Source: Asticcacaulis sp. EMRT-3
GTDB taxonomy: Bacteria; Pseudomonadota; Alphaproteobacteria; Caulobacterales; Caulobacteraceae
Length of the DNA stretch: 64,000 bases
Reading direction: 5' to 3'
NCBI RefSeq assembly: GCF_030027245.1
Contig: NZ_JASERT010000001.1
Span: 124,001-188,000 of the forward strand
This document shows, in pieces, positions 35,626 to 44,100 of this stretch. The first letter of the stretch is position 1. Each line of letters starts with the position of its first letter. The translations under genes and the position numbers were made by a program. The notes beneath the pieces are model-generated. The model had not been told where the DNA came from. It saw only the letters and a list, made by a program, of their open reading frames with translations, and did no database searches.

Positions 35626-36111
35626 TTAGTCCGGCAGAACGCCCCAGCTACGCTTGGCTTCTTCGAGAACGCCCTGATCATGCGAAAATTCGATCGTATT
35701 GCCGTCGGGATCCTTCAGGAAGCAGATATAGCCGATTTCCTTCGGCATCTGGACGGGGCCATAAGCGAGGCAACCGGCTGCCCGGCCCTTTTCCGCCATT
35801 GTGTCGATATCTGCCCGGCTGGGCAGTTCGATACCCATGTGCGCAAATGGCCCCAAAGGCATGTGCGGTGACGGCGCAAACGGGTCATGGCCTTCGTAGA
35901 ACTGACCGGCCACGAGGATAAACGGATTGTGTTTGGCCGTCTTGTCGCCCAGCCAGACATTCTTGCCGTCCACGTCTTCGTGGCGCGCCAGCACGGACAG
36001 GTGGGTGAAGGTTTCGTACCAGGCGATGGTGGCTTCGACGTCCTTGACCGCGATGGCCAGATGCGTCCAGGTGGGCCGTGTGGGGCCGACATTGTGAGTG
36101 GCATCGCTCAT
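35626..36111 (-). CDS. VOC-superfamily protein (glyoxalase/dioxygenase fold)
   Basis: A 161-residue metal-dependent protein of the vicinal-oxygen-chelate fold. It has paired beta-alpha-beta modules beginning WTHLAIAVKDVEATIAWYET (possible ligand His) and FAHMGIELPSRADID, and a late glutamate in DPDGNTIEFSHD, the usual third metal ligand. Reactions in this fold range from glyoxalase to isomerase and extradiol ring cleavage, and none can be singled out. ATG at 36111 has GGAG upstream. It is cotranscribed with the amidase and divergent from the MFS carrier. Confidence 0.82.
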   Translation of the reverse strand: MSDATHNVGPTRPTWTHLAIAVKDVEATIAWYETFTHLSVLARHEDVDGKNVWLGDKTAKHNPFILVAGQFYEGHDPFAPSPHMPLGPFAHMGIELPSRADIDTMAEKGRAAGCLAYGPVQMPKEIGYICFLKDPDGNTIEFSHDQGVLEEAKRSWGVLPD

Positions 36112-36628
36112 GTGGGTACGTCTCCATAGGATAGGATCAAGGGCTTCCGCCACCGGTAAGGGCGTGGATCTGATCACATCTATAACGCATACGAAGAGCC
36201 TGTCCTTGCTTCCATATGCACAAAAACTTGATTTACCCGGCCTCACGCATATTCAGGCCACAGGCAGATGTGAGGTTCATTTAGGGCGCTGAATAAAAAA
36301 ATAAAATACATTAAAAACGTTCAGTTTTTTCCTGTTTGGCTGCCTTGATCAGGAACCGGATCATCGGTCTTCGCCCGTCGATTTGGTATGAGACGTCATC
36401 GAAAAGCGACTCGCCAAAAGCCGCCGCACAGTGTCCTCAAACCGGTGGCCGCGACCGTCTGCCCCCTGCAAGGTTGCCGCCCGGCGCACAATCTTTTGAT
36501 TCAAAGCCGGTGCGGCCTGAGTTTGGCCGCGCGGTGCTTGACGTCCCACCTTTCAGCGTCTTTCCGTAGGTTGTGCATGTTCAAAGACGGTCGGGTATCG
36601 GCTGGTCTGAGATATGAAAGGGACCATC
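36112..36628. other. Divergent control region between VOC/amidase and MFS/amidohydrolase operons
   Basis: A 517-bp gap with no credible gene. It holds an A/T-rich block (36290-36340), the motif ACAAAAACTTGAT at 36220-36232 shared with the TonB receptor promoter, and then GC-rich DNA up to the carrier gene. It probably carries both promoters and regulator sites. Confidence 0.5.
36220..36232 (-). promoter_or_regulatory. Shared motif ACAAAWACTTGAT upstream of the VOC/amidase operon
   Basis: ACAAAAACTTGAT differs by one base from the site at 34059. It lies 108 bases upstream of the VOC start in the same orientation relative to the gene, suggesting common control with the TonB receptor. Confidence 0.4.
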
Positions 36629-37897
36629 ATGGCTGAAATGGAATCGTCGTCGCCGCTGCGCCGCTGGCTGGTGTTTGGAGCCATGAGTCTGGCCTTCTTC
36701 ATCGTGACAGGCGGCACATTCTCATCGCTCGGCGTCTTGCTGCCGACGATGGTGCAAGAGCTGAAATGGAACTGGGCCGAGGCGGGACTGGGCTATACCC
36801 TGCTGGGGGCTTCCTGCGGGCTGGCCAGTCTTTTCCCGGCCTTCGCCATACGCACCCTGGGCGTGCGCGGCACACTGCTGATCGGCACCGTGATATTGGT
36901 GGCCGGATTTGCCTGTCTGGCGCTGGATCGCAGCGTCGCGCTGTTCTGGGTGGCGACCACGCTCATCGGCATAGGGTTCGCCTTTTTATCGGTCGTGCCC
37001 GGCACGCACATCCTGACCGATCTGTTTGGCAATCGCCCGGCCATTCTGGGCGTCTATTTCACCCTCGGCGCCCTGGGCGGCGTGGCCGGGCCGCAAATCT
37101 ACCAACTGACCGACAGCCTGTTCCATGACTGGCGCGTGTACTGGTGGGCCTTTGCCGTGATGGGCGCGATTTCGGGCCTGCTGGCCGTCATGGCCGTGCC
37201 CGCTCACCAGATCCACCCGGAAGCGCAAAGCAACAATGCGCCGGTGACGCCCGTGGGGATCGTCAAGGGGCTGGGCGAATGGAATGTCAAACAGGCACTG
37301 GCGACACCGCAATTCTATCTCATCGTCGGCGGCTATACCTCCTTCCTGCTGGTCAATACCACGACGCACGGTTTTGCCGTGCAGCACCTCATCGAGCGCG
37401 GCGTCAGCCAGGTCAATGCCGGTCTTATGCTCAGCCTCGAAGCCTTTATCGGTGCTACGGTCACGCTGATCGGCGGCTTTATCGGCGAGAAGGTTTCGGC
37501 CAAAACCCTGATGATCATTTCGCTGGGCGCGGTGACCATCGGCACCTGGGGCCTGGCCGAGGCCACGAGCTGGAATTACATGATCCTGTATATTTTCGGC
37601 GTCGGCATTGGCTATGGCCTGTCCCTGTTGTCATCGACTTTGCTGTTGCTCAACTATTTCGGCAAAAAGGCCAATCTGGAGCTATTTTCGATCATGTGCA
37701 TGTTGAGCACAACGGCGGCGCTGGGCCCGTTTTTCGGCGGCTGGATGCGCGATGTCACGGGCAGCTTTTATGGCCTTCTGGTCATCCATGCCGCCATCAC
37801 CCTGTTCCTGTTCGTCTGCACCCTGTTTTTGCGCCGCCCCACCTTGATCGGCAGCGGCGGCTTCTCCGACGAAAAAGCTTTGAGTAAGGATGCGTAA
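36629..37897 (+). CDS. Major facilitator superfamily carrier
   Basis: A 422-residue inner-membrane transporter with twelve predicted helices in two halves (for example FGAMSLAFFIVTGGTFSSLGVL and ALATPQFYLIVGGYTSFLLV). The topology and the long central loop (HQIHPEAQSNNAPVTP) resemble the monocarboxylate/OFA branch of MFS. A proton-coupled organic-acid or amide substrate is plausible but not proven. ATG at 36629 is preceded by AAGGGA; an upstream in-frame ATG is at 36614. Its TAA stop overlaps the start of the amidohydrolase gene (TAATG), so uptake and first hydrolysis look coupled. Confidence 0.87.
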   Translation: MAEMESSSPLRRWLVFGAMSLAFFIVTGGTFSSLGVLLPTMVQELKWNWAEAGLGYTLLGASCGLASLFPAFAIRTLGVRGTLLIGTVILVAGFACLALDRSVALFWVATTLIGIGFAFLSVVPGTHILTDLFGNRPAILGVYFTLGALGGVAGPQIYQLTDSLFHDWRVYWWAFAVMGAISGLLAVMAVPAHQIHPEAQSNNAPVTPVGIVKGLGEWNVKQALATPQFYLIVGGYTSFLLVNTTTHGFAVQHLIERGVSQVNAGLMLSLEAFIGATVTLIGGFIGEKVSAKTLMIISLGAVTIGTWGLAEATSWNYMILYIFGVGIGYGLSLLSSTLLLLNYFGKKANLELFSIMCMLSTTAALGPFFGGWMRDVTGSFYGLLVIHAAITLFLFVCTLFLRRPTLIGSGGFSDEKALSKDA

Positions 37898-39294
37898 TGC
37901 AAACGCCTAAAATGAAAGCCGACCTGTTGATCAGCGGCGCAACCCTGATCACCATGAACGCCGGGCGTCAGGTGATCACGGATGGCGCACTGGCCATCAC
38001 GGGCGACACGATTATCGCCGTCGGCAAGGACGCGCAACTGCGCAGCGAAATTGAGGCCACGCGCGTCATGGATGGGCGTCAGTTCGTTGTGACGCCGGGC
38101 TTTGTGGATGGTCACATCCATATGACTTGCGATCCGATCACCGGCGGATTCGCCCGTGGGCCGCGTTCGGTGGATCCGCGCGTGCGGATGTCGGACTGGG
38201 TTCTTCCCCTGTTCAAGAGCCAGACCCCGGCCGAAGAGGCGATCTCGGCCAGTCTGGCGGCGGTGAATATGCTGAAAGGCGGCACGACCCTGTTTATGGA
38301 GGCCGGTACGGTCATCCATTTCGACGAGGTCATGGAGGCGCTGGCCCGCACCGGATTGCGCGGACGGGTGGGGCGCTGGGTCGAAGGCAGGGCCTATAGT
38401 GACCAGCAGGATCAGGCGGCCCTGTCGCGCGCCGCGATCAGCCTGCTCGAAGATGAGATCGCCCGCTATCCCGATCAGGGCGCGGATACGCTTCTGGCGG
38501 GCTGGCCGGTGCTTGTCGGTCATTCCACCAATTCCGATGATGTCTGGCTGGCCGCCGCCCAGTTGGCCCAGAGCCATAATCTGCGCGTCTCGGCCCATAT
38601 GAGCCCCAGCCAGGGTGATCCGAACTGGTTCCTCGGCAAATATGGCCGCCGCCCGATCGAGCATCTGTACGATCTGGGCGTGCTGAGCGAACGGATCTGC
38701 ATCACCCATCTGGTCGAAATTGATGAGAGCGAGCTGGACTGTCTGGTGGAAACCGGCACCAACGGCATTCACTGTCCGTTTTCGTCCTTTCCGGGTGGGG
38801 TAGGCCTGTCGCAATCAGGGCTGTTCCCGGAAATGATGGCGCGCGGCATGACGGTCATGCTGGGCACGGACGGCAAGCCAGCCGATATTCTGAACGCGGC
38901 GCGCATGATGGCGGGCGTGTTCCGCGATGCCCGCCGCAATCCCTATCTCATTGATGACGGGGCGATCCTTGAACTGGCGACGCTGAACGGCGCCCGCGCG
39001 ATGGGCATGGAGGGCTATCTGGGCTCTATCGAGGTTGGCAAGAAGGCCGATTTCCTGCTCCACGACACCCATACCGCGGCCTGGGGGCCGGTGTTTGATC
39101 CGGTTCTGCAACTGGCCCTGGGTGCATCGCAGGGACGGGTTCACAGTGCGTTTATCGACGGTGTTCAGGTTGTCGAAGATGGCCGCTGCACCCTCATTGA
39201 TGAGGACAAAATCATCCATGATGCGCGTCAGGCCGGGCTGGAGCTTGTCGGGCGCACAGGATTGCAGATGCACACCGCATGGCCGATGATTTAG
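37897..39294 (+). CDS. Amidohydrolase-superfamily enzyme (AtzA/TrzN/guanine-deaminase-like)
   Basis: A 465-residue metal-dependent hydrolase with mononuclear-site ligands: His73 and His75 in GFVDGHIHM, His234 in RVSAHMSPS, His271 in ITHLVEID and Asp325 in LGTDGKPAD. The N-terminal DLLISGATLITMNAGR and C-terminal GSIEVGKKADFLLHD segments build the composite beta-sandwich of this superfamily. Relatives deaminate or dechlorinate purines, cytosine and s-triazines. The substrate here is unknown. Translation is coupled to the MFS gene. The TAG stop is followed by AGAGCGGTTTGC, identical to the start of the 113-bp repeat, perhaps a remnant. Confidence 0.85.
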   Translation: MQTPKMKADLLISGATLITMNAGRQVITDGALAITGDTIIAVGKDAQLRSEIEATRVMDGRQFVVTPGFVDGHIHMTCDPITGGFARGPRSVDPRVRMSDWVLPLFKSQTPAEEAISASLAAVNMLKGGTTLFMEAGTVIHFDEVMEALARTGLRGRVGRWVEGRAYSDQQDQAALSRAAISLLEDEIARYPDQGADTLLAGWPVLVGHSTNSDDVWLAAAQLAQSHNLRVSAHMSPSQGDPNWFLGKYGRRPIEHLYDLGVLSERICITHLVEIDESELDCLVETGTNGIHCPFSSFPGGVGLSQSGLFPEMMARGMTVMLGTDGKPADILNAARMMAGVFRDARRNPYLIDDGAILELATLNGARAMGMEGYLGSIEVGKKADFLLHDTHTAAWGPVFDPVLQLALGASQGRVHSAFIDGVQVVEDGRCTLIDEDKIIHDARQAGLELVGRTGLQMHTAWPMI

Positions 39295-39322
39295 AGCGGT
39301 TTGCCGCCCTATGCGCACAAAC

Positions 39323-39357
39323 AAAAGCGGCCGGATGGTGTCATCCGGCCGCTTTTC
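39323..39357. terminator. Bidirectional terminator between amidohydrolase and MDR genes
   Basis: AAAAGCGGCCGGATG-GTGT-CATCCGGCCGCTTTT is a perfect 15-bp stem with A and T tracts on both sides, between convergent genes. Confidence 0.92.
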
Positions 39358-39378
39358 TGATGATGAGCGGGGGCCTGA

Positions 39379-40422
39379 TTACAGGCGCACCACAATCTTG
39401 CCGAAGAAGTCGTTCGACTCCAGACGGGCTTCCGCCTTGTCCAGTTCGCCAAAGTCCCAGAGACTGTCCGTGACGATTTTCAACGTGCCGTCGCAATAGG
39501 CGGCGATCGCGTCACGCATTTCCTGCCGCGAATAGCCGCCGTGACCGATGATCGAGCGCCCGCCATGAAACAGGCTCGTATTGGTGATGGTGGACTGGTT
39601 GCCCGCCGTCGTACCCGACATGACGACGCGGCCATTTAGGCCCGTGGCACTGATGGCGGCTTGCAAAAATGGCCCGCCGACATGATCCCAGACCATATTG
39701 GCGCCTGCGCCGCCGGTAAAGGCCATCACGGTTTCAACCCAGTCCACGGCCTGCCGGTCAATGACAAGATCGGCCCCCAGCCTTCGGGCGGCCTCAACCT
39801 TGGCTGGCCCCGCCGCCATCGTGATGACCGTGCAGCCCATCGCTTTGGCGATCTGGATACCGGCAATCCCCAGCCCCGACCCCGCACCCGGAATAACCAC
39901 CGTCTCACCGGGCTGAAGCCGACCCGCGCCGCGCAGGCCATGCCAGGCGGTCGCCGAGGCCGACGGCACGCAGGCCAGTTCTGTCAGCGTAATGTGCTGC
40001 GTATCGACAGGAATGCAGTTTTCGGCGGGCAGGGCGACATATTCCGCCATGCCGCCGGGTCGGCTTGCGCCGCAGATACGCGATTTTCGGCAATAGACCG
40101 ACAGCCCGTTCAGGCAGCGGTCGCAGCGGCCACAGGTGACCAAAGGGTCGGCGACCACCATCTTGCCGATCAGGGCCTCACCCTGCGGGCTGGTCGCTTC
40201 GATCACTTCGCCGACAAAATCCATGCCTGCGATGTGCGGAAGCTGAAACCCGTCGAGCAGCGCCATGCCGCGCTGTATCACATCAAGGCGGTTGAGCGCG
40301 CAGGCAATCACCCTCAGCACCACCTCACCGGGCTGGGCGACGGGCCGGGGCACCTCCATCAGGCTGCGAACCTCAGGGCCGCCGAAGCGCGTTTGAACCC
40401 AGGCTTTCATGGTGGCGGCCAT
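39379..40422 (-). CDS. Zinc-type MDR alcohol dehydrogenase/reductase
   Basis: A 347-residue medium-chain dehydrogenase. The structural-zinc cysteines are Cys97, Cys100, Cys103 and Cys111 (CGRCDRCLNGLSVYC). The probable catalytic region is CALNRLDV with His63 in LPHIAGMDF. The NAD(P) Rossmann motif is VIPGAGSGLGIAGIQIAKAMG. Most likely it oxidises an alcohol or reduces an enone intermediate of the surrounding pathway. AAGGA precedes the ATG. It is first of a minus-strand stretch, with separate spacing (57 bp) before the next gene upstream. Confidence 0.86.
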   Translation of the reverse strand: MAATMKAWVQTRFGGPEVRSLMEVPRPVAQPGEVVLRVIACALNRLDVIQRGMALLDGFQLPHIAGMDFVGEVIEATSPQGEALIGKMVVADPLVTCGRCDRCLNGLSVYCRKSRICGASRPGGMAEYVALPAENCIPVDTQHITLTELACVPSASATAWHGLRGAGRLQPGETVVIPGAGSGLGIAGIQIAKAMGCTVITMAAGPAKVEAARRLGADLVIDRQAVDWVETVMAFTGGAGANMVWDHVGGPFLQAAISATGLNGRVVMSGTTAGNQSTITNTSLFHGGRSIIGHGGYSRQEMRDAIAAYCDGTLKIVTDSLWDFGELDKAEARLESNDFFGKIVVRL

Positions 40423-40479
40423 TTAAGGTCATCCTTATTGTGTATTAAAAAAACCGATTGTCCGGCACGGCCCGCGCAC

Positions 40480-40968
40480 CTACTCGCGCGTATATTCGGG
40501 CGGCACGGGCTGGTCGCCCGTCTTGACCCAGAGCAGGATTTCATTGCCCCACGGGTCTTCAAACGCATGGTTGAAGCCGTTGAATTCCTTCCAGTAGTGA
40601 TCGCGCCACAGGATGGTTGCGCCGCGCTCTTCGGCGGCTTTCAGGATACGCTCATGGGAATCGTCATCGCTGACCAGAATCCAGATGCGCGCCTTGCGGC
40701 CTGAACTGACCAGTTCGCGCGGCTCCACGCCTTCGGCAAGGGGGTGCGGGCGCGCATTTTTAGCGTCGAAGATACCGAGATGCAGGTTGCCGATCTGGCT
40801 TTGGCTGCCGTCCTTGTTCAGGAAGTTTTCCCCCGGCACCAGACGGTGATACATGCCTTCGGGGCGGCCTTCGTTTGTCCAGCCAAAAACCTCGGCATAG
40901 AATTTACCTGCGGCGGCGGTATCGTCCGAGGCCAGGTCAACGAAGATCAGGGTATTGGGATAGGTCAT
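40480..40968 (-). CDS. VOC-superfamily protein (second copy in the cluster)
   Basis: A 162-residue VOC-fold protein beginning NTLIFVDLASDDTAAAGKFYAEVFGW, with a second module ARIWILVSDDDSHERILKAAEERGA and a late acidic/aromatic segment HAFEDPWGNEILLWV. This differs in detail from the VOC protein at 35626, so the two are not recent duplicates. The opening resembles lyase/isomerase-like VOC proteins more than glyoxalase I. It lies 21 bases after the extradiol dioxygenase gene region on the same strand, and a shared aromatic-ring pathway is plausible. Confidence 0.8.
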   Translation of the reverse strand: MTYPNTLIFVDLASDDTAAAGKFYAEVFGWTNEGRPEGMYHRLVPGENFLNKDGSQSQIGNLHLGIFDAKNARPHPLAEGVEPRELVSSGRKARIWILVSDDDSHERILKAAEERGATILWRDHYWKEFNGFNHAFEDPWGNEILLWVKTGDQPVPPEYTRE

Positions 40969-40989
40969 GCAAAGCTACTTTCTTAAAAA

Positions 40990-41805
40990 TCAGCCGAACC
41001 GGAAGGCGGAGACGGTCGCCTTCATGACGACATCGCTGAAAATGCGCTGGCCCTGATCATCGCCCCCTGCACCCGCCGCCACCATCAGCGGCAGAAGATG
41101 TTCTTCGCGGGGGTGGGCATTGCGTGCCGCAGGGCCTTGCGCCCACCGGGTCAGGCGGTGGGCGGTGTCCTCGCCTTCAATCGCATCGGTCAGCCACTGA
41201 TCGAAGGCGGCGGACGGGGCGATGGCCGCAGGCGTGCGGAAGGCGTGCATATTGTGATAGCTCATGCCCGAACCGATGATCAGCACGCCCTCATCACGAA
41301 GGGCTTGCAGGGCCTTGCCCGCCGCCAGATGTTCGGCAGGATCAAGGCCCGTTTTCAGCGACAGCGGCACCACGGGTATATCGGCGTCCGGGAAGGCCAG
41401 CAGGAAGGGGATGAAGACGCCATGATCAAAGCCGCGCGCCGTATCGGTGCGGGCAGGCAGGCCCGCCTGGGTGAGCAGTTCGACGATGCGGGCGGCCAGG
41501 GTGGCTGAGCCGGGCGCGGGATATTGCAGTTCATAAGTATGCTTCGGAAAGCCGGTATAGTCATAGATCATCGCCGGTTGCTCGACCGAAGCGACGGTAA
41601 ATTCAGCTTCTTCCCAATGGCCGGAAATCACCACAATGGCCGTGGGGCGCGACGGCAGGGTGGCGGCCAGCCCCTTGAGCCAGGCGGCCATCTTATCCCA
41701 GGTATTGGCGGGTTCGCCCATCAGCGACCAGTCCATGAAAAAGCAAGGGCCGCCACCATGCGGAATGAACAGGGTGGGCTGGGGGGTGTCGCTTGCGGTG
41801 CTCAT
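40990..41805 (-). CDS. LigB/DODA-type extradiol dioxygenase-like protein
   Basis: A 271-residue class III ring-cleavage-type enzyme. The N-terminal TLFIPHGGGPCFFMDW and VVISGHWEEAEFTV supply the two metal-binding histidines; TARGFDHGVFIPFLLAFPDADIPVV and IIGSGMSYHNMHAF carry the catalytic His residues. Family members include DOPA 4,5-dioxygenase and YgiD and open catechol rings between C4 and C5 with Fe(II) or Zn. ATG at 41805 has AAGGA upstream; the longer frame to 41901 overlaps the AraC gene. Together with the Rieske oxygenase upstream it suggests an aromatic substrate. Confidence 0.87.
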   Translation of the reverse strand: MSTASDTPQPTLFIPHGGGPCFFMDWSLMGEPANTWDKMAAWLKGLAATLPSRPTAIVVISGHWEEAEFTVASVEQPAMIYDYTGFPKHTYELQYPAPGSATLAARIVELLTQAGLPARTDTARGFDHGVFIPFLLAFPDADIPVVPLSLKTGLDPAEHLAAGKALQALRDEGVLIIGSGMSYHNMHAFRTPAAIAPSAAFDQWLTDAIEGEDTAHRLTRWAQGPAARNAHPREEHLLPLMVAAGAGGDDQGQRIFSDVVMKATVSAFRFG

Positions 41806-41897
41806 CGGGATCGTCCTTTCGGATGGGAAGACGGAAGTGTGGTACGCGGGTGGGGCCGGGGCGTCTTGTCTGTACGCGACGAGAAACTTGCGCAATC

Positions 41898-42884
41898 TCA
41901 CCCGTCGGATGGCGGCTGAAAAGCGGACGCGGTGGCGGAGGTGTCGCCGCCCGCCTGCCGGTGTTCGCGCGGCGACAGGCCATATTGATCGCGGAATGAC
42001 CGGGAAAAATGGGCGGCGTCATTAAAGCCCCAGCGAAATCCGATTTCGGAGATGGAAAGCTGGGCGTAGATCGGGCTGATCAGTTCGGCATGGCAGCGCG
42101 AGAGACGACGCAGCTTCAGATAGGCGCTGAAGGTCTGGCCGTTCTGCGTAAACAGCTTTTGCACATAGCGCGCCGATACGCCATGCTCGGCGGCGACCTG
42201 GGCCAGGGTCAGGTCTGGATCATGCAGCAGGGTTTCTATTTTTTGGCAGATGCGTTTGAGATGCGAGGCGCGCGCCCCGCTGGCACCACCTCTGGCCGCG
42301 ATCCCGTCTTCGGCCAGACAGGCGACGAGAAATTCCATCATCGCCTGTTCGATGGGCCGGAACTGATCCTCCGACAGATCGCCCAGCAACCGGGCCGTCT
42401 CGACCAGCAGGCCGTGGAAAATGCATTCGATGCCGACACGTCCGCTCATCAGGCCCACACGCTGGCCGATGGGCACAATCAGCCTCTGGGCCGCGACAGG
42501 CGGAATCTTGACGATAAGGAGCTTGAAATCGCTGGTGAAGCGCAAGGTAGAGTCCACGCCGGTCGAGCCATAGATGATGGCGTGGGGGGCCACATCCCTG
42601 ATCTCACCGCCGGTTTCCAGCGAAGCCTGGCCTTCGAGCGCCACCCCCAGCCATAGCGCCGTCGGCTGGGCGGCGGAGCGTCCGGCATAGACCTGCGGGC
42701 CGGAGGTAATGACGGCGAATTCGCAGCCCAAGGGAGTGGTGGCCACGGTGACGCGGCCATGCAGGACGGAGGCGGGCGGAATATCCGCCATCGGCATTCT
42801 GAGACGGTGCATGACATCCGCCCACGCTTCCCGCCGCGCGCCTTCGGGCAGGCTATCGACGGAAAACGTCCAGGGCGCGGTCAT
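41898..42884 (-). CDS. AraC-family regulator, paralogue of the fused regulator
   Basis: A 328-residue regulator with an N-terminal AraC-binding-like domain (about 1-200) and a C-terminal double helix-turn-helix: LTLAQVAAEHGVSARYVQKLFTQ and SISEIGFRWGFNDAAHFSRSFRDQYGLSPREHR. Both regions align well with residues 1-310 of the AraC-acetamidase fusion at 47436, so the two are paralogues. It starts 8 bases after the acetamidase stop and is thus cotranscribed with that enzyme, in the opposite domain order to the fusion. It probably controls the surrounding catabolic operons in response to a pathway compound. Confidence 0.9.
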   Translation of the reverse strand: MTAPWTFSVDSLPEGARREAWADVMHRLRMPMADIPPASVLHGRVTVATTPLGCEFAVITSGPQVYAGRSAAQPTALWLGVALEGQASLETGGEIRDVAPHAIIYGSTGVDSTLRFTSDFKLLIVKIPPVAAQRLIVPIGQRVGLMSGRVGIECIFHGLLVETARLLGDLSEDQFRPIEQAMMEFLVACLAEDGIAARGGASGARASHLKRICQKIETLLHDPDLTLAQVAAEHGVSARYVQKLFTQNGQTFSAYLKLRRLSRCHAELISPIYAQLSISEIGFRWGFNDAAHFSRSFRDQYGLSPREHRQAGGDTSATASAFQPPSDG

Positions 42885-42892
42885 GGGAGGGA

Positions 42893-43993
42893 TCAGCCCT
42901 TGTCGGCGGGGTCGGTGACAACCCCTTTTTGCGGAAACAGGTTCCGGTCGATGCGGACGTGAATGCCCTGCGTCGCGTCCACCACCTGGGTGACGCCGAA
43001 ATCGGCTGCGACGCTCATCAGCGAATAGGCGTCATTGCGTGACAGGCCCTGATGTTCGGTCAGCAAGGTCAGCATATCGAGCGAAGCGTTTTTCATGGCC
43101 TGATTGAGATCGGGGTGAAAGCCGTGGACGATCCAGGTATTGGGGGTTTCGAGAAGCGGCGAGGGGAAGCTGAAATCCTTGCGCAGTATAATCTGAAACA
43201 GCACATTCAGCGAGGCCTCGATGGCCGTGCCGCTGATTTCGCCGTCACCTTGCGAGACGTGCGGGTCGCCGATCGAGAACAGGCCGCCCTTGACCTGAAC
43301 CGGGTAATACATGGTGGCACCCGCACCGATGCGCCAGTTGTCGATATTGCCGCCATGCAGGCCGGGTGGAATGGTCGAGACGCGGCCATCAACGGCGGGC
43401 GCTACGCCAGCGGTGCCAAGGTGCGGGCGGGCCGGAACGCTGATCCCCGCAAGGGCTGGCATCCGGTCGCAGACGGGGCAGTGGGTGACGGTGCCGGGCA
43501 CCAGATACTTGCCGGGAAACTCATAGGCATAGTGACCCGAAGCGGTGTTGGAATTGGGGTTTAGCTCATAGATGGTGACGCGCTCTTTCTGATCGAACTC
43601 GTCATAAAGATGACCCCAGTTGGCGGCGAGATTGGAGCCGTAATTAAAGCGCGGCGTCATCTGGAAATAGCGCACCTCCAGCATGTCGCCGGGTTCGGCA
43701 CCCTCGACAAAGATCGGCCCGGTCATGATATGGACGCCGGGATTGCGGTCGGCTTCGGGCACTTCGGTAAAGATGCGCGTAATCTCTTCGTCCATCATCA
43801 GTTCGGGTGCGTCACCGGCATGGTGGGTGACGGCCTCGGCCATGATCATGTCGCCGCTTTTCACGGTGAGGGCGGGTTTGATCGACGGATCGAAATAGCC
43901 CCAGTGGATGGTTTCCGGCGTGGCGCGCAGCTTGTGAAAGGCTTGCGGTTCAAGGTCGGCGCGGTGTTCACCGTGGGTACAGATAAGGGCCAT
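42893..43993 (-). CDS. Acetamidase/formamidase-family hydrolase
   Basis: A 366-residue amidase of the FmdA/AmdA family, which is unrelated to the amidase-signature and nitrilase families. Conserved segments are ETIHWGYFDPSIKPALTVKSGD, GVHIMTGPIFVEGAEPGD, GSNLAANWGHLYDEF, IPPGLHGGNIDN, GGLFSIGDPHVSQGDGEISGTA and VAADFGVTQVVD, with many His, Asp and Cys residues typical of the family's metal site. Family members hydrolyse formamide or short amides to ammonia and acid. It is tightly coupled to the AraC gene downstream and is 108 bases from the Rieske gene. Confidence 0.9.
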   Translation of the reverse strand: MALICTHGEHRADLEPQAFHKLRATPETIHWGYFDPSIKPALTVKSGDMIMAEAVTHHAGDAPELMMDEEITRIFTEVPEADRNPGVHIMTGPIFVEGAEPGDMLEVRYFQMTPRFNYGSNLAANWGHLYDEFDQKERVTIYELNPNSNTASGHYAYEFPGKYLVPGTVTHCPVCDRMPALAGISVPARPHLGTAGVAPAVDGRVSTIPPGLHGGNIDNWRIGAGATMYYPVQVKGGLFSIGDPHVSQGDGEISGTAIEASLNVLFQIILRKDFSFPSPLLETPNTWIVHGFHPDLNQAMKNASLDMLTLLTEHQGLSRNDAYSLMSVAADFGVTQVVDATQGIHVRIDRNLFPQKGVVTDPADKG

Positions 43994-44100
43994 GCAAGAT
44001 CTCTGGGAAATGGGCGACTGGGATATTTCGGGCGTAGGGGGGCTGTCATGGCCGGAAGGTTGCGGCCATGTCGGGCAGGGTGAGGCGGTTGAGAGGCGCG

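Noticed and set aside
36336..36569. 77-codon frame in the gap before the MFS gene
   Set aside because: Pro/Arg-rich translation with no resemblance to a folded protein; the region is better explained as a control region.
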